From an uncultured Alteromonadaceae bacterium (GTDB taxonomy: Bacteria; Pseudomonadota; Gammaproteobacteria; Pseudomonadales; Halieaceae): a stretch of DNA of 64,000 bases. Positions 9,945 to 19,758 of this stretch are shown in pieces (position 1 is the first letter of the stretch; every line of letters starts with the position of its first letter). The notes under the pieces were generated by a model, which was not told the DNA's origin, ran no database searches, and saw nothing but the letters and a program-made list of their open reading frames with translations. The stretch covers positions 1 through 64,000 of the forward strand of contig CAJYAI010000003.1 in assembly GCA_913064725.1 (NCBI GenBank), read 5' to 3'. A program made the translations under genes and the position numbers.

Positions 9945-10045
9945 TCACAAAAGCGTGAAAAGTCGGGGGGTCTCAGCTACGATCTGTGCATTGATAAAGT
10001 CACCTACCCAGTCATGCCAACCTGGGTTAAGAGATCTCTCGCTGT

Positions 10046-12004
10046 ATGTTAGATAAAAATGCCCTAAGCCAGCTTCAGGGTCTGAAAGAAAAGATAGAAG
10101 CGGACAAGGAATACGCCGAGGGAACCGTCAAAGCGACGCGGAGTCGCTTTGGTTTTGTCGTCTTGGATGATATGCGTGAGATATTTTTGCCGCCTGACGA
10201 AATGCAACGTGTTCTTCCGGGAGATCGTGTCGCGATTATTATTAAACCCGTGCCGGCCAAGGACAAATCGGGCAAGTCGCAAAGTGCCGGCGAACTGGAA
10301 AAGCTGATTGCGACATCGACCGATACGTTTGTTGGCGAGGTGGTTCAAAAAGGGAAGGCGTTTTTCGTTGCCCCTGACGTGCCCGACCTTATGCATTTTA
10401 CCCGATGGCTGTTTATTGCGCCCAATGCACGCCTGGGAGCGAAAGCAGGCGATCTGGTTCAGTGCCAATTGCAGAGGCACCCATTTTCGGACGGCAAACC
10501 ATCTGTCAAAGTCCTGCGTTCCTTCGGGCCGATAGGCACACCGGGATTGGAAAACGAATACTGCGCGGCCAGAGCGGGCATTGTTAAGCCATTGCCAAAG
10601 GAGCAATTCAAGCAGATTGAGAGTTTGGTAAAAGACACTCAACTCGACAAGATGTCTCGCGAGGATCTGCGCCACCTGACTCTCGTCAGCATCGATTCAG
10701 CAAGCACGCACGATATCGATGATGCACTCTTTGCGGAACCCAGTGGTGATGGCTGGAACCTAGTCGTCGCCATTGCAGATCCAACGGCCTTCACACAGCA
10801 ATCACCCGATCTCACAATGCTCATTGCCGCGCGAGGGACGTCACACTATTTTCACGGCATGGCGGTCCCTATGCTGCCAGAGTGTCTCTCTCAGAGTGCT
10901 GCCCTCCAACCACTGCAAGATCGCTCTGCCCTCGTTTGCAAACTTGCAATCTCAAGCGAGGGTGACATCTCGGACTCATCACTCTCGCTCGCTATTGTTC
11001 AGTCCAAGGCCAAACTCACCTACACCGAAGTTGAAGATGTACTGGCAAACGGTTCTGAACATGCCTTCGCTGAATCGTTAAAACACTTGAACGACTGCTA
11101 CACCGCGCTGAGGGCATGGCGGCAATCACACGAACTCGTCATAGAACACCGTCCAGAACACCGCTGGACTCTGGATGAGTCCAAACAAATCGCGAGCATC
11201 GAACGCGTTGAGAAAAAAACGTCTCAACTACTGGTTGAAGAGTGCATGGTAGCGGCAAATCGACAGATCGCAGCGGCCCTAGCCGCCGCCGGGCGTCCCG
11301 GCCCCTTCATGGCGCACGCGGGAATCAGACGCGACAGAGTCGAAGAAGCCAATGAGTTTTTAGCGAGATTTTTACCCGAGCAGGATCCGATCGACGTCAC
11401 AACATTAGACGGTTACCGGACTTTAATTAATACCCTAACTGCATCCAGTCAAGACAAACCCTTGAGATCGATGATTAACCGGCTGATGGCACGTGCAAGC
11501 TTCAGTGTTAAGCCAGCCCCACATATGGGAATGGCACTTTCGGCCTATACCAATGCGACCTCACCGCTACGTAAAGCATTAGACTACTGCGTTCATCTGC
11601 AGCTTAAATCGATGCTCGGGGAGACAGATGTTGAACCTGCGCCAGCCACTGTATTTGATCTGATAAATCAGGCAAGTGCTTGCAACCGCCAAGCTGTCAA
11701 CGCCTCCAATAATTGGCTCAGCTGTAATTTCCTAAATAAGAAAGCTGCCGAAGGCGCTCTTGAATTTGACGGTGAAATCGTACACATCAATACCTCAGGA
11801 TTTACCGTAAAGTTAAATGAGCTAGGCCTCGAAGGTGTGGTAGATCTGCGCAAGGACAATGAAAAGTTCAGCTTTGATAAGTGGGAGATGGCTTTGGCCA
11901 GTCGGTCGCGACGCTTCCAACTGCGAGATTCGGTGCGCGTCCGCTACCTAGCGAACGAAAACCCGCGAGGCGAAGCCCCTGCCTTTCAGGTCACCAGTAG
12001 CTAG
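10046..12004 (+). CDS. rnb: exoribonuclease II (RNase II)
   Basis: Processive 3'-5' hydrolytic exoribonuclease for single-stranded mRNA. It has 652 aa, against 644 in E. coli. An N-terminal cold-shock-like domain (AEGTVKATRSRFGFVVLDD) precedes the RNB catalytic domain with IDSASTHDIDDALFAE, whose aspartates bind the two metals. A C-terminal S1 domain follows (FDGEIVHINTSGFTVKLNE). The start is an ATG at 10046. It is shorter than RNase R and lacks the Lys-rich tail, which favours RNase II. Confidence 0.93.
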   Translation: MLDKNALSQLQGLKEKIEADKEYAEGTVKATRSRFGFVVLDDMREIFLPPDEMQRVLPGDRVAIIIKPVPAKDKSGKSQSAGELEKLIATSTDTFVGEVVQKGKAFFVAPDVPDLMHFTRWLFIAPNARLGAKAGDLVQCQLQRHPFSDGKPSVKVLRSFGPIGTPGLENEYCAARAGIVKPLPKEQFKQIESLVKDTQLDKMSREDLRHLTLVSIDSASTHDIDDALFAEPSGDGWNLVVAIADPTAFTQQSPDLTMLIAARGTSHYFHGMAVPMLPECLSQSAALQPLQDRSALVCKLAISSEGDISDSSLSLAIVQSKAKLTYTEVEDVLANGSEHAFAESLKHLNDCYTALRAWRQSHELVIEHRPEHRWTLDESKQIASIERVEKKTSQLLVEECMVAANRQIAAALAAAGRPGPFMAHAGIRRDRVEEANEFLARFLPEQDPIDVTTLDGYRTLINTLTASSQDKPLRSMINRLMARASFSVKPAPHMGMALSAYTNATSPLRKALDYCVHLQLKSMLGETDVEPAPATVFDLINQASACNRQAVNASNNWLSCNFLNKKAAEGALEFDGEIVHINTSGFTVKLNELGLEGVVDLRKDNEKFSFDKWEMALASRSRRFQLRDSVRVRYLANENPRGEAPAFQVTSS

Positions 12005-12084
12005 CTGTAGCATAAGGCGTTCTCATTAACGACGAGGGTCATTCTCTCGCCCAAACACCAACAAGAGCTCAGGATACATCGACC

Positions 12085-13479
12085 ATGTCCGAAACACATT
12101 CTGTCAAGAACCTGCTTACTCAAGCAGAGTTGATCGGTCAATCCGTCACTGTTAAAGGATGGCTAAGAAGTAAGCGGGACTCGAAAGCAGGCATCTCTTT
12201 TTTATCGGTCAACGATGGCAGTCACTTCGATAGCTTGCAGTGCATCGCAGCCGAAGAACTCGAAAATTATAGTGACATTCTCACCCTATCAACCGGCTGC
12301 GCTGTGGTGATTAGTGGTGAATTAGTTGCCTCTCAAGGTGGTGGTCAGGCTGTGGAAATTCAGGCCTCAACCGTTGCTATTATTGGCGAGGTCGATGATC
12401 CCGAAACCTATCCTATTGCCAAGAAGCGGCACACCTTCGAGTACCTCAGAACCCAGGCCCACTTGCGAACGCGTACGAATACTTTTGGGGCCGTAACGCG
12501 TATCCGTCATACACTCGCCAATGCCATTCATGATTTCTTTCACTCAGAAGACTTTTATTGGGTAAACACACCCATCATTACGGCAAGTGATTGTGAGGGG
12601 GCCGGTGAGCTGTTCAGAGTGAGCACACTAGACCTAAACAATTTGCCGCGAGACCCAGCGGGGCTGGTTGACACCTCCCACGATTTTTTTGGCGGCGATG
12701 CCTATCTCACTGTATCGGGACAGCTCGCAGTTGAGTCCTATTGCTTGTCCATGAGCAAGGTTTACACCTTCGGTCCGACTTTTAGAGCAGAAAATTCAAA
12801 TACCTCGCGGCACCTGGCGGAGTTCTGGATGGTCGAGCCAGAGGTTGCCTTTGCGGACCTCGCGGATAACGCCAGACTTGCTGAACGGCTGCTCAAGTCG
12901 GTAACACAGCGGGTAATGGCAGATTGCGAGGTCGATCTTGGCTTCTTTCAACAACGTATCGATAAGACAGTAATCGAGCGATTAACGAATATCGTCGACA
13001 AGCCCTTTGTTAGAGTCACGTACACAGACGCTATCGATATTTTACTCACATCGGGACGCTCCTTCGAGTTCCCCGTCAAGTGGGGCATCGACATGTCATC
13101 GGAGCACGAGCGGTTCCTCGCCGAGGAGCACTTTAAAGCGCCCGTTGTTGTTACAGACTACCCTCGAGACATCAAGGCGTTTTACATGCGACTCAACGAC
13201 GACGAGCGCACCGTTGCTGCGATGGACGTGTTGGCTCCGGGCATCGGCGAGATCATTGGTGGCAGTCAGCGCGAAGAGCGTCTCGATGTTCTCGATGCAC
13301 GCATGGATAATGCGCTCAAGGACACCCTCTGGTGGTATCGCGACCTCCGACGCTACGGCACTGTTCCTCACGCGGGCTTCGGCCTGGGTTTTGAGCGACT
13401 CGTAGCTTATATAACGGGTATGGACAATGTGCGGGACGTTATTCCCTTCCCTCGCACGCCTGGCAACGCTGACTTTTAA
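12085..13479 (+). CDS. asnS: asparaginyl-tRNA synthetase
   Basis: Class IIb synthetase charging tRNA-Asn. The N-terminal OB anticodon-binding domain ([19 protein letters not shown]) is followed by the catalytic core with motif 2 [20 protein letters not shown] and motif 3 [15 protein letters not shown]. The closing [12 protein letters not shown] is typical. It has 464 aa, the normal length. It follows rnb by 80 bases and is itself followed by cinA after 23, so the three are probably one transcript. Confidence 0.97.
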   Translation: MSETHSVKNLLTQAELIGQSVTVKGWLRSKRDSKAGISFLSVNDGSHFDSLQCIAAEELENYSDILTLSTGCAVVISGELVASQGGGQAVEIQASTVAIIGEVDDPETYPIAKKRHTFEYLRTQAHLRTRTNTFGAVTRIRHTLANAIHDFFHSEDFYWVNTPIITASDCEGAGELFRVSTLDLNNLPRDPAGLVDTSHDFFGGDAYLTVSGQLAVESYCLSMSKVYTFGPTFRAENSNTSRHLAEFWMVEPEVAFADLADNARLAERLLKSVTQRVMADCEVDLGFFQQRIDKTVIERLTNIVDKPFVRVTYTDAIDILLTSGRSFEFPVKWGIDMSSEHERFLAEEHFKAPVVVTDYPRDIKAFYMRLNDDERTVAAMDVLAPGIGEIIGGSQREERLDVLDARMDNALKDTLWWYRDLRRYGTVPHAGFGLGFERLVAYITGMDNVRDVIPFPRTPGNADF

Positions 13480-13502
13480 GCGTCACAGAAGAGATAGTTC
13501 GG

Positions 13503-14789
13503 ATGACTCAACGATCAGACGTCGCACTACTGTTAACCGGTAATGAGCTAATGAGCGGCGATACTGTCGACAGTAACTCGTCGCGCATTGCACTCGCCTT
13601 GGGTGAACGCAAAATCGCAGTAGGGAAGAAGATTACAGTAGGTGACGATCCGTCATTACTCGGTCAAAGCCTCCGCGATCTTTGTTGCGATGCGAGAGTA
13701 GTCATTATCAACGGAGGTCTGGGTCCGACTGAGGATGACCTTACCGCCGATGTCGTATCCGATGTCTCTGGCGCCGCTTTAGTCACTCATCCCAAGGCCG
13801 TCGCACATTTGGAGGATTGGTGTGCACGAAGAGGTCTTGATTTGAACGCCAGTAACCTCAAGCAGGCGCTGCTACCTGAGGGCGCGGAACTAGTAGCCAA
13901 CCCTATCGGCAGTGCTGTTGGTTTCACGCTTGAGGTGGGCGGCGCACTCGTCATAACCACGCCGGGCGTCCCCAGCGAGCTCACAGCGATGCTGCCTGAA
14001 ATATGTGAGCGCATAGCAGCGCGCGTGGGCGGCGGCACCGCCTACATACGCAGACTGCAAACGTTTGGCATCGGTGAATCAACCATTCAAGAGTTGGTAA
14101 ACGAACACAGTGCAACTTGGCCCGACGGTGTCACCTTAGGATTTCGCTCTGGTTTACCGCAGCTCGAGCTCAAACTGCATGTCGATGACAAAGCTATGAT
14201 CCCTGACCGAGACAAAGCTGAGGCTTTATTACAGGAACTGATAGGGGATCACATTATCGGTCATGACGATGACCAGTTAGCGATGGCGCTGCAGCGCGCG
14301 CTCATTGAATCGCAGATGACAGTCACGACCGCAGAATCCTGCACCGGTGGCTTGATCGCCTCGCTGATCACTCGAGAGGCGGGCTCGTCTCAGGTATTTG
14401 GCAGTGGCTTTATCACCTATGCAAACACCGGCAAGAACCGCATTCTGGGCGTACCAAAAGCAACACTTGTGAAACACGGCGCGGTCAGCGAGCCAGTGGT
14501 CCTTGCCATGCTCGAAGGCGCTTTGGCCAAGAGCCAATCGGACATCGGCATCGCTGTCTCTGGCATCGCAGGCCCCGGCGGAGGGTCCGACGATAAGCCA
14601 GTGGGCACGGTATGGGTGGCCTGGGGCACCGACAAAAATCACCGAGCCATTAGACTGCAAGTGCCGGGGTCGCGGGAGCGCTTCCAAGTACTAGTCGCCG
14701 CGATTGGCCTAGATCTCATGCGCAGGCAGGTACGTCGTCTACCGCCAATTCCCCATTACATCGACCGCTTTGTTTATCGCCCTGCTTAG
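13503..14789 (+). CDS. cinA: CinA family protein, two-domain (MoCF-like + NMN amidohydrolase PncC)
   Basis: Full-length CinA of 428 aa. The N-terminal molybdopterin-binding-like (COG1058) domain has LLTGNELMSGDTVDSNS and NGGLGPTEDDLT. The C-terminal PncC domain has TAESCTGGLIASLITREAGS, GFITYANTGK and SGIAGPGGGSDDKPVGTV. PncC domains deamidate nicotinamide mononucleotide in pyridine-nucleotide salvage; the N-terminal domain can act as an ADP-ribose pyrophosphatase in other bacteria. The start ATG 13503 follows GAGATAG. It is convergent with pdxH across 41 bases. Confidence 0.93.
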   Translation: MTQRSDVALLLTGNELMSGDTVDSNSSRIALALGERKIAVGKKITVGDDPSLLGQSLRDLCCDARVVIINGGLGPTEDDLTADVVSDVSGAALVTHPKAVAHLEDWCARRGLDLNASNLKQALLPEGAELVANPIGSAVGFTLEVGGALVITTPGVPSELTAMLPEICERIAARVGGGTAYIRRLQTFGIGESTIQELVNEHSATWPDGVTLGFRSGLPQLELKLHVDDKAMIPDRDKAEALLQELIGDHIIGHDDDQLAMALQRALIESQMTVTTAESCTGGLIASLITREAGSSQVFGSGFITYANTGKNRILGVPKATLVKHGAVSEPVVLAMLEGALAKSQSDIGIAVSGIAGPGGGSDDKPVGTVWVAWGTDKNHRAIRLQVPGSRERFQVLVAAIGLDLMRRQVRRLPPIPHYIDRFVYRPA

Positions 14790-14830
14790 ATGTGGCGCGC
14801 CACTGCAATAACCGACGAATCAGAGCCGGT

Positions 14831-15463
14831 CTAGGGCTGAAGACGCCTCAGCCGCCAACCTCCCTCTAACTGATAAACAAAGCGGTCGTGAAGCCGGTCG
14901 GCGCCCCCCTGCCAGAACTCCATCCGCTCGGGGATCAGCCGAAAGCCTCCCCAGTGAGGGGGTCTCGGGACATCACCTGCCTCGAAACGCGCCACCGTTT
15001 GGGTATATTGCGACTCTAAAGCTTTGCGACTTTCGACAGACTGACTCTGCTGAGAGGTCCATGCAGCGATCTGGCTCGCGCGCGGACGCGATGCGAAGTA
15101 AGTATCAGACACCTCCTCAGACACTCTTTCCACAACCCCCGACAAACTAACCTGACGGTCTAACTCGTTCCATGGAAACAACATCGATGCGCGCTGGTAA
15201 TGCGCAAGGGCAGCTGCCTTATCGCTCTGATAGTTGGTGTAAAAGACAAATCCGTCCGCATCCACACCTTTCAACAAAACAAAGCGCTGGCGCAGCGAGC
15301 CATCAGGTTGCAGTGTCGCCACAACGCAACCGGTGGGGTCGGCCAGGCCGGCTTCGCTTGCGTCGTGCTGCCACTGCGCAAAGAGCACCAGCGGGTCATC
15401 GGGCATGGTCTCCCGACTCAATCCGCCCTTTGTGTACTGCCTTCGATAGTCCTTTAAATCCAT
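14831..15463 (-). CDS. pdxH: pyridoxamine 5'-phosphate oxidase PdxH
   Basis: FMN enzyme that oxidises pyridoxine/pyridoxamine phosphate to pyridoxal phosphate. The frame extends to 15871, but ATG 15461-15463 has a strong GGGGGT Shine-Dalgarno, and the protein from there (MDLKDYRRQYTKGGL, 210 aa) is the normal family length. Motifs include LLKGVDADGFVFYTNYQS, SRPRASQIAAWTSQQS and the C-terminal FWQGGADRLHDRFVY, which binds FMN and substrate. Divergent from ggt. Confidence 0.95.
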   Translation of the reverse strand: MDLKDYRRQYTKGGLSRETMPDDPLVLFAQWQHDASEAGLADPTGCVVATLQPDGSLRQRFVLLKGVDADGFVFYTNYQSDKAAALAHYQRASMLFPWNELDRQVSLSGVVERVSEEVSDTYFASRPRASQIAAWTSQQSQSVESRKALESQYTQTVARFEAGDVPRPPHWGGFRLIPERMEFWQGGADRLHDRFVYQLEGGWRLRRLQP

Positions 15464-15577
15464 AATACCCCCTGTGCACGCTATGATAATCGAAGTCACC
15501 GGCACTCTGCGAAAAATGGATCCTGTGATAGTGTTGCGGCCGAAAATGAGTTTATCTAGGTTCTGGAGAATCCCCCA

Positions 15578-17311
15578 ATGCGTTTTATGAGTCTCGCTGT
15601 CGCAGCTGCGATTGCGCTTAATCCTATCGGCGTCGCTGCGCAAGCTGAGGACCAAGGTGGTCCGCTTATTGATTACGGGACCCGATTCCTGCCTGCAATT
15701 GCCGCCAAGGGTATGGTTGCCGGTCCGGAAGAGCTGGCCTCCGAAGCGGGATTGGCGATGCTTAAAATAGGGGGAAATGCGATCGATGCCGCAGTAGCAA
15801 CAGGCTTTGCACTCGCCGTGACCCTGCCCCGTGCCGGTAATATCGCAGGCGGCGGCTTCATGCTGCTTCACTTAGCCGAAACTGATGAGCAAGTCTTTAT
15901 TGATTACCGAGAAATGGCACCGGCTCTGGCAACACGAGACATGTTTCTCAATGAAGACGGCAGCGTTAACAAGCAAATGGCCTACAACAGCGTCAATGCG
16001 GCAGGCGTCCCCGGAACCGTTGCAGGCCTGATTCATGCGCTCGAGAATTATGGCTCACTCGACCTAAAAACGGTTATCCAACCCGCAATAGATCTGGCCG
16101 AGCAAGGCTTTGAGGTGCCCGCCGCCTTGCACCTTAACCTTCGCTCTGCCGCTCAGCGTCTCGCAAAAAATGACGAGGCTAACCGGGTTTATCTCGCAGG
16201 CACTGCGACCGCGCCACTCATGGGCAGCCTGTTCAAGCAACCAGATCTTGCGGCAACACTAAAGCGCATTCGCGAGCGTGGGCGAGACGGTTTTTACAAG
16301 GGCAAGACAGCCGAGCTCGTCGTAGCTGAAATGCAGCGGCAAGGTGGGTTGATGACGCAAGCTGATCTCGCGAGCTACCAAGCCATAGAACGAACGCCAG
16401 TTCGATCCTCTTTCAGAGGCTACGAGCTCGTGAGCGCGCCACCGCCCTCCTCTGGTGGCGTGCATGTATCGCAGATCCTCAAGCTTCTTGAGCCTTTTCC
16501 GCTAAAGGAGCTCGGTCATAACAGTGCAGCCTATCTCCACCTCTTGATCGAGTCCATGAAACTGGCTTATGCAGACCGAAGCGAATATCTGGGCGACCCC
16601 GATCGCACCGCGGTACCCGTCGCCAAACTTATTAGCGATGATTTCTTAGACCAACGACGCACTCTTATTCGGGATGCCGTCGCGACACCATCCAGCGAAA
16701 TCCGCCCTGGCACTGTTGAAGATCGAGAGAGCACTGAAACCACCCATTTTTCCATCGCCGATCAATTCGGCAATGTTGTGTCTAATACCTACACCATCAA
16801 TTTCAGTTTTGGTTCGGGCATTGTGGTGCCGGGAACGGGCATGCTGCTGAACAATGAGATGGACGACTTCGCGGCCAAACCGGGATCGCCGAATGGATAT
16901 GGTCTCATTCAAGGTGAATCAAACGCGGTATCAGCAGGCAGTCGCCCGCTGTCATCGATGACCCCTACTCTCGTCCTCAAAAATGGGAAGCCTTGGATTG
17001 CAACGGGAAGTCCTGGCGGGTCGCGGATTATTACTGCCGTAGCGCAAACGCTGCTCAACGTCATGGCATTTGATATGACGTTGGGGCTGGCAACCTCCGC
17101 GCCACGAGTTCACCACCAATGGATGCCTGATATGGCAATGGTAGAGCCGGGTATCTCAATCGACACGGTTAACATTCTCGAGGCCAGTCAGCATAAAATC
17201 TTGCGCTCTGATAGAACCATTGGTCGCGTCAACTCGGTACAAATTGAAGACGGCTGGCTTTATGGCTATACAGATCCTAGGCGTCCAGGTGGGCATGTCG
17301 CGACGTGGTGA
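15578..17311 (+). CDS. ggt: gamma-glutamyltranspeptidase
   Basis: Periplasmic N-terminal-nucleophile hydrolase that cleaves glutathione and other gamma-glutamyl compounds. Signal peptide RFMSLAVAAAIALNPIGVAAQA. The protein (577 aa) self-cleaves before the Thr of TTHFS to give large and small subunits. Family signatures include NIAGGGFMLLH, DYREMAP, the NTYTINFSFGSGIVVPGTG strand, NNEMDDF and GSPGGSRI. Start ATG 15578 is preceded by GGAG. Convergent with the thioesterase gene, with stops two bases apart. Confidence 0.95.
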   Translation: MRFMSLAVAAAIALNPIGVAAQAEDQGGPLIDYGTRFLPAIAAKGMVAGPEELASEAGLAMLKIGGNAIDAAVATGFALAVTLPRAGNIAGGGFMLLHLAETDEQVFIDYREMAPALATRDMFLNEDGSVNKQMAYNSVNAAGVPGTVAGLIHALENYGSLDLKTVIQPAIDLAEQGFEVPAALHLNLRSAAQRLAKNDEANRVYLAGTATAPLMGSLFKQPDLAATLKRIRERGRDGFYKGKTAELVVAEMQRQGGLMTQADLASYQAIERTPVRSSFRGYELVSAPPPSSGGVHVSQILKLLEPFPLKELGHNSAAYLHLLIESMKLAYADRSEYLGDPDRTAVPVAKLISDDFLDQRRTLIRDAVATPSSEIRPGTVEDRESTETTHFSIADQFGNVVSNTYTINFSFGSGIVVPGTGMLLNNEMDDFAAKPGSPNGYGLIQGESNAVSAGSRPLSSMTPTLVLKNGKPWIATGSPGGSRIITAVAQTLLNVMAFDMTLGLATSAPRVHHQWMPDMAMVEPGISIDTVNILEASQHKILRSDRTIGRVNSVQIEDGWLYGYTDPRRPGGHVATW

Positions 17312-17312
17312 T

Positions 17313-18101
17313 TTAGCTCATCGATCGCACTTTCATGGTCTGGCGACCGAGAGCCACGAGCTCGCCCTGGCTATCCCAAATCTCACAGTCCAATTCGGTG
17401 ACGCCGTTCATTAAGGTGTGGGATCGTGCTCGACAGAGAATAGGACCGGGAGCTGGCTTTCCTTTCAACTGTACAGTCAGCTCAACGGTCGGCACCCACC
17501 CTACCTTGGGCACCAGAGTGAACGCTGGAGGCGGCATCATATCGACAAACATCAGTAGGTCGAGCACACCGATGTCTGCGCCGTCTCGGTAGCGCATGTA
17601 GGCGATAAATTCGCCAGTATAAGAAGGCTCCCGCGTAGCAAAAAACTCCCCACCTTTTACGACCCTAATATCAATCGTGTCGTGAATCTCAAGGCCTTCG
17701 TGGGGCGGCGTCAGCGATGGGTCAAACGGCGGAACGACTGGCGGATCCAAAATCACATGACTGGGTCCGGTCATAGTCGACAGATCGGTGTAGGCTGCAT
17801 TGGCAACAATCTTCAATCCGCCCTCTTGATACAGGCGCGCAGCGGCATAGTGTGTGCCTTTACCACGGCGTAATACTTCGACATCGACCTCAGCCGCGCC
17901 AAGCGCAGTTGGCTCTAGATAAAAGGCGTTGATAGACAGCGGATCGGAGTCACCCAGAGACTGCGAAATCGCACGTCCAATAATGGCCATGACATAGCCG
18001 CCGTTGGGCACACGTCCGACTCGCCAGCCCTTGACTAAATTGGCGCGCCATCGGTTCTCGCTAATTGCCGTTAACGCCGTATCGTCGGAAAATCGTCCCA
18101 T
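17313..18101 (-). CDS. acyl-CoA thioesterase (TesB-like double hotdog)
   Basis: Probable thioesterase hydrolysing acyl-CoA. It shows the double-hotdog layout: an N-terminal half with GWRVGRVPNGGYVMAIIGRA (the conserved NGGY helix) and LRRGKGTHYAAARLYQ, and a C-terminal half with VGWVPTVELTVQLKG and the terminal QGELVALGRQTMKVRS. I start at ATG 18101, preceded by AGGTGA, giving 262 aa; the frame extends to 18179 but without a better signal. The substrate is unknown. Divergent from the large gene run that follows. Confidence 0.85.
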   Translation of the reverse strand: MGRFSDDTALTAISENRWRANLVKGWRVGRVPNGGYVMAIIGRAISQSLGDSDPLSINAFYLEPTALGAAEVDVEVLRRGKGTHYAAARLYQEGGLKIVANAAYTDLSTMTGPSHVILDPPVVPPFDPSLTPPHEGLEIHDTIDIRVVKGGEFFATREPSYTGEFIAYMRYRDGADIGVLDLLMFVDMMPPPAFTLVPKVGWVPTVELTVQLKGKPAPGPILCRARSHTLMNGVTELDCEIWDSQGELVALGRQTMKVRSMS

Positions 18102-18207
18102 AAGGTCACCTAGCCTCAACACTTGTCCAGATCGCGCCCAAGCCATCGGCGCGGCGAGAGTGTACAACCGTTTTGCCAATGCGTAGAGATTTAGACTGAA
18201 CTATCTC

Positions 18208-18240
18208 TATACTAGGGTGGTAACGGAGGGGAAATTCGTG
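18208..18240 (+). promoter_or_regulatory. likely promoter -10 box and RBS of the 18238-33022 operon
   Basis: TATACT at 18208-18213 is a good -10 box; no good -35 lies 17 bases upstream. Transcription would begin near 18220, leaving a short leader with a strong GGAGGGG at 18226-18232 six bases before GTG 18238. This placement decides the start of the first gene, because the earlier GTG at 18217 would lie at or before the start of the transcript. Confidence 0.4.
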
Positions 18241-19758
18241 AAGGTGTTTTCTGCGGAACACGTCATGTTGACCGCACTGACAGTAGCGATACTGACTTTA
18301 ACCGCGCCAGCAGTGTGGGGGCAGACGACATCTTTTGGCGCTTACGATCCCAGACAAGCCGAGGTCTTGTGGAACGAAGCCACACGTTTACAAAATACGG
18401 GGCAACATCTCGAGGCCGTGGAAAAACTCAAGCGTGCCGGTCATATCAGTCGCATCAATGAAGGATTGAACGCCCGCAGCCAACTGCCCTATTTACGCGC
18501 AGAAATTGCCAGCCTGCGTGCGCTGGATGAGCTAGCAACCGCCGATGAGCGTCAGGTCTATCTGTCCCGTATTGAGGCCGCGACCATTCCATCAGGGCCA
18601 GAAAAAGTCGACGCCTTACTAGCGCAGGCTGAGTGGCATCAGTACGCACTGTTGCAGTCTATTGATGAAACAGAGGAATCCACCCTTCGGATGGCTCGGG
18701 TATGGAACTTTTTCCGACGGGCGTTAAATGAAGCAATAGCCACTTACGGTGCCAGTTCGGTGAAACTTCTTCCCGCCCTGGAGGGCATGGTTCGCGCACA
18801 GTACCTGTTGGCAGCACACCGAGGCGTGGGGGCAGCAATGCCGGGTCAGATGGATCGCGATAAGCGAAACCAAGCAGCAGGAAAAAGCTCATTCAAGCGC
18901 GGACTTCCGGTCATGGTGGCGATACAGGCGCTTAATCGCGATACGCTTGGGGGCAGTCGTGAAACACAGGCGGATGATTTGATTAGGATGGGCGACTGGG
19001 CATGGTGGACTGGAAATCGGCGCGCTGCCCTCGACTATTACAACGACGCGTTAGCCTTGGCGAATGGTGCCGTTCTGGCGAGCGATGATGCCGATGCCGA
19101 TGCCGATGCCGATGCCGATGCCGATGCCGATGCCGATGCCGATGCCGATGCCGATATTGATATGACCTTCGCCGACAAAAGCAAGAAAGAACCCGATGTC
19201 GACGTGGCTGTCGCGGGCTCATCACTTGGCGCCCTCGCCCTCGCTAACGCCGAGCCTGTGCAAGCCCTAGCAGCCGGACTCCAAGAACCCCATCAAGACT
19301 CGGTCGACAATGAGAGCGGCACACGTACATTGGCTGCGGGAGCCGCTCTGGCCACCCAAACAGCGGACAAAGAATCACATCAAAGTCACCTGCAGACGGA
19401 TTTACACCCCAAATTCCGTATACTCGATAGACCAGTGCCACTGCCAGCTGTGCCTGGGTTGGACCCCGTGTTGGCGATTAAGCAAGATCAGCCTAATGAG
19501 AGGGACTTAATCGTCAGTTTTAACGTCAGTGCAAATGGCAAGGCCGTCAATGTTGAAGTGATTCAAGGGCCTGAAGCAGAGAACTCCCGAGGGCCTGAGC
19601 GTGTCATTCGAAGACTGCGGAAAATGCGTTTTCGACCGGTCTTCAAGGACGGTGTACCCGCTGAGAGCGATACCATCACTTGGGCGGTTGAGGCTAGCCA
19701 GTGGGGGAGCTCCCAACCGGCCAACGTAACATCCTCCGGCGGGAGTAACGCCACATGA
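18238..19758 (+). CDS. periplasmic protein with Asp-Ala repeat and TonB C-terminal domain
   Basis: First gene of the 13-gene run. From the SD-supported GTG 18238 it has a signal peptide (LTALTVAILTLTAPAVWGQ) and a helical, TPR-like N-terminal half (WNEATRLQNTGQHLEAVEKL; WWTGNRRAALDYYNDALAL). A pure Asp-Ala stretch encoded by (GATGCC)11 follows, then a linker, and the C-terminal ~90 residues form a TonB_C-type domain (LIVSFNVSANGKAVNVEVIQG, RRLRKMRFRPVFKDGVP). It lacks TonB's uncleaved anchor and Pro-rich spacer, so it is probably a soluble periplasmic or envelope-contact protein and not TonB itself. Function unknown. Confidence 0.8.
   Translation: MKVFSAEHVMLTALTVAILTLTAPAVWGQTTSFGAYDPRQAEVLWNEATRLQNTGQHLEAVEKLKRAGHISRINEGLNARSQLPYLRAEIASLRALDELATADERQVYLSRIEAATIPSGPEKVDALLAQAEWHQYALLQSIDETEESTLRMARVWNFFRRALNEAIATYGASSVKLLPALEGMVRAQYLLAAHRGVGAAMPGQMDRDKRNQAAGKSSFKRGLPVMVAIQALNRDTLGGSRETQADDLIRMGDWAWWTGNRRAALDYYNDALALANGAVLASDDADADADADADADADADADADADIDMTFADKSKKEPDVDVAVAGSSLGALALANAEPVQALAAGLQEPHQDSVDNESGTRTLAAGAALATQTADKESHQSHLQTDLHPKFRILDRPVPLPAVPGLDPVLAIKQDQPNERDLIVSFNVSANGKAVNVEVIQGPEAENSRGPERVIRRLRKMRFRPVFKDGVPAESDTITWAVEASQWGSSQPANVTSSGGSNAT
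19087..19152 (+). repeat. hexanucleotide microsatellite (GATGCC)11
   Basis: Eleven perfect head-to-tail copies of GATGCC encode an (Asp-Ala)11 tract between the TPR-like and TonB-like parts of the host gene. The unit is a multiple of three, so gain or loss of copies changes linker length without breaking the frame. Perfect identity at DNA level suggests recent slipped-strand expansion. Confidence 0.97.

Larger units (their letters stand above)
9679..10045. other. divergent intergenic region phoH-like / rnb
   Basis: A 367-base gap between divergent genes with no credible ORF. It must contain both promoters. Two short inverted repeats with the same GGTCA/TGACC half-sites are present (listed separately). 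The part next to rnb is A/T-rich around 9915-9945, with a TATATT at 9934-9939 overlapping the second inverted repeat, but I see no convincing -35/-10 pair. No RNA gene was recognised. Confidence 0.6.

Noticed and set aside
15464-15871. N-terminal extension of pdxH
   Set aside because: A strong RBS and the family start are at 15463; the extension has no homology and runs through the divergent ggt start.
18983-19225. Minus-strand open frame with an Arg-His repeat
   Set aside because: It is only the complement of the (GATGCC)11 tract; no RBS and no sense outside the repeat.
18238-19758. Calling the first operon gene tonB
   Set aside because: Only the C-terminal domain fits; the anchor and Pro-rich spacer are absent.
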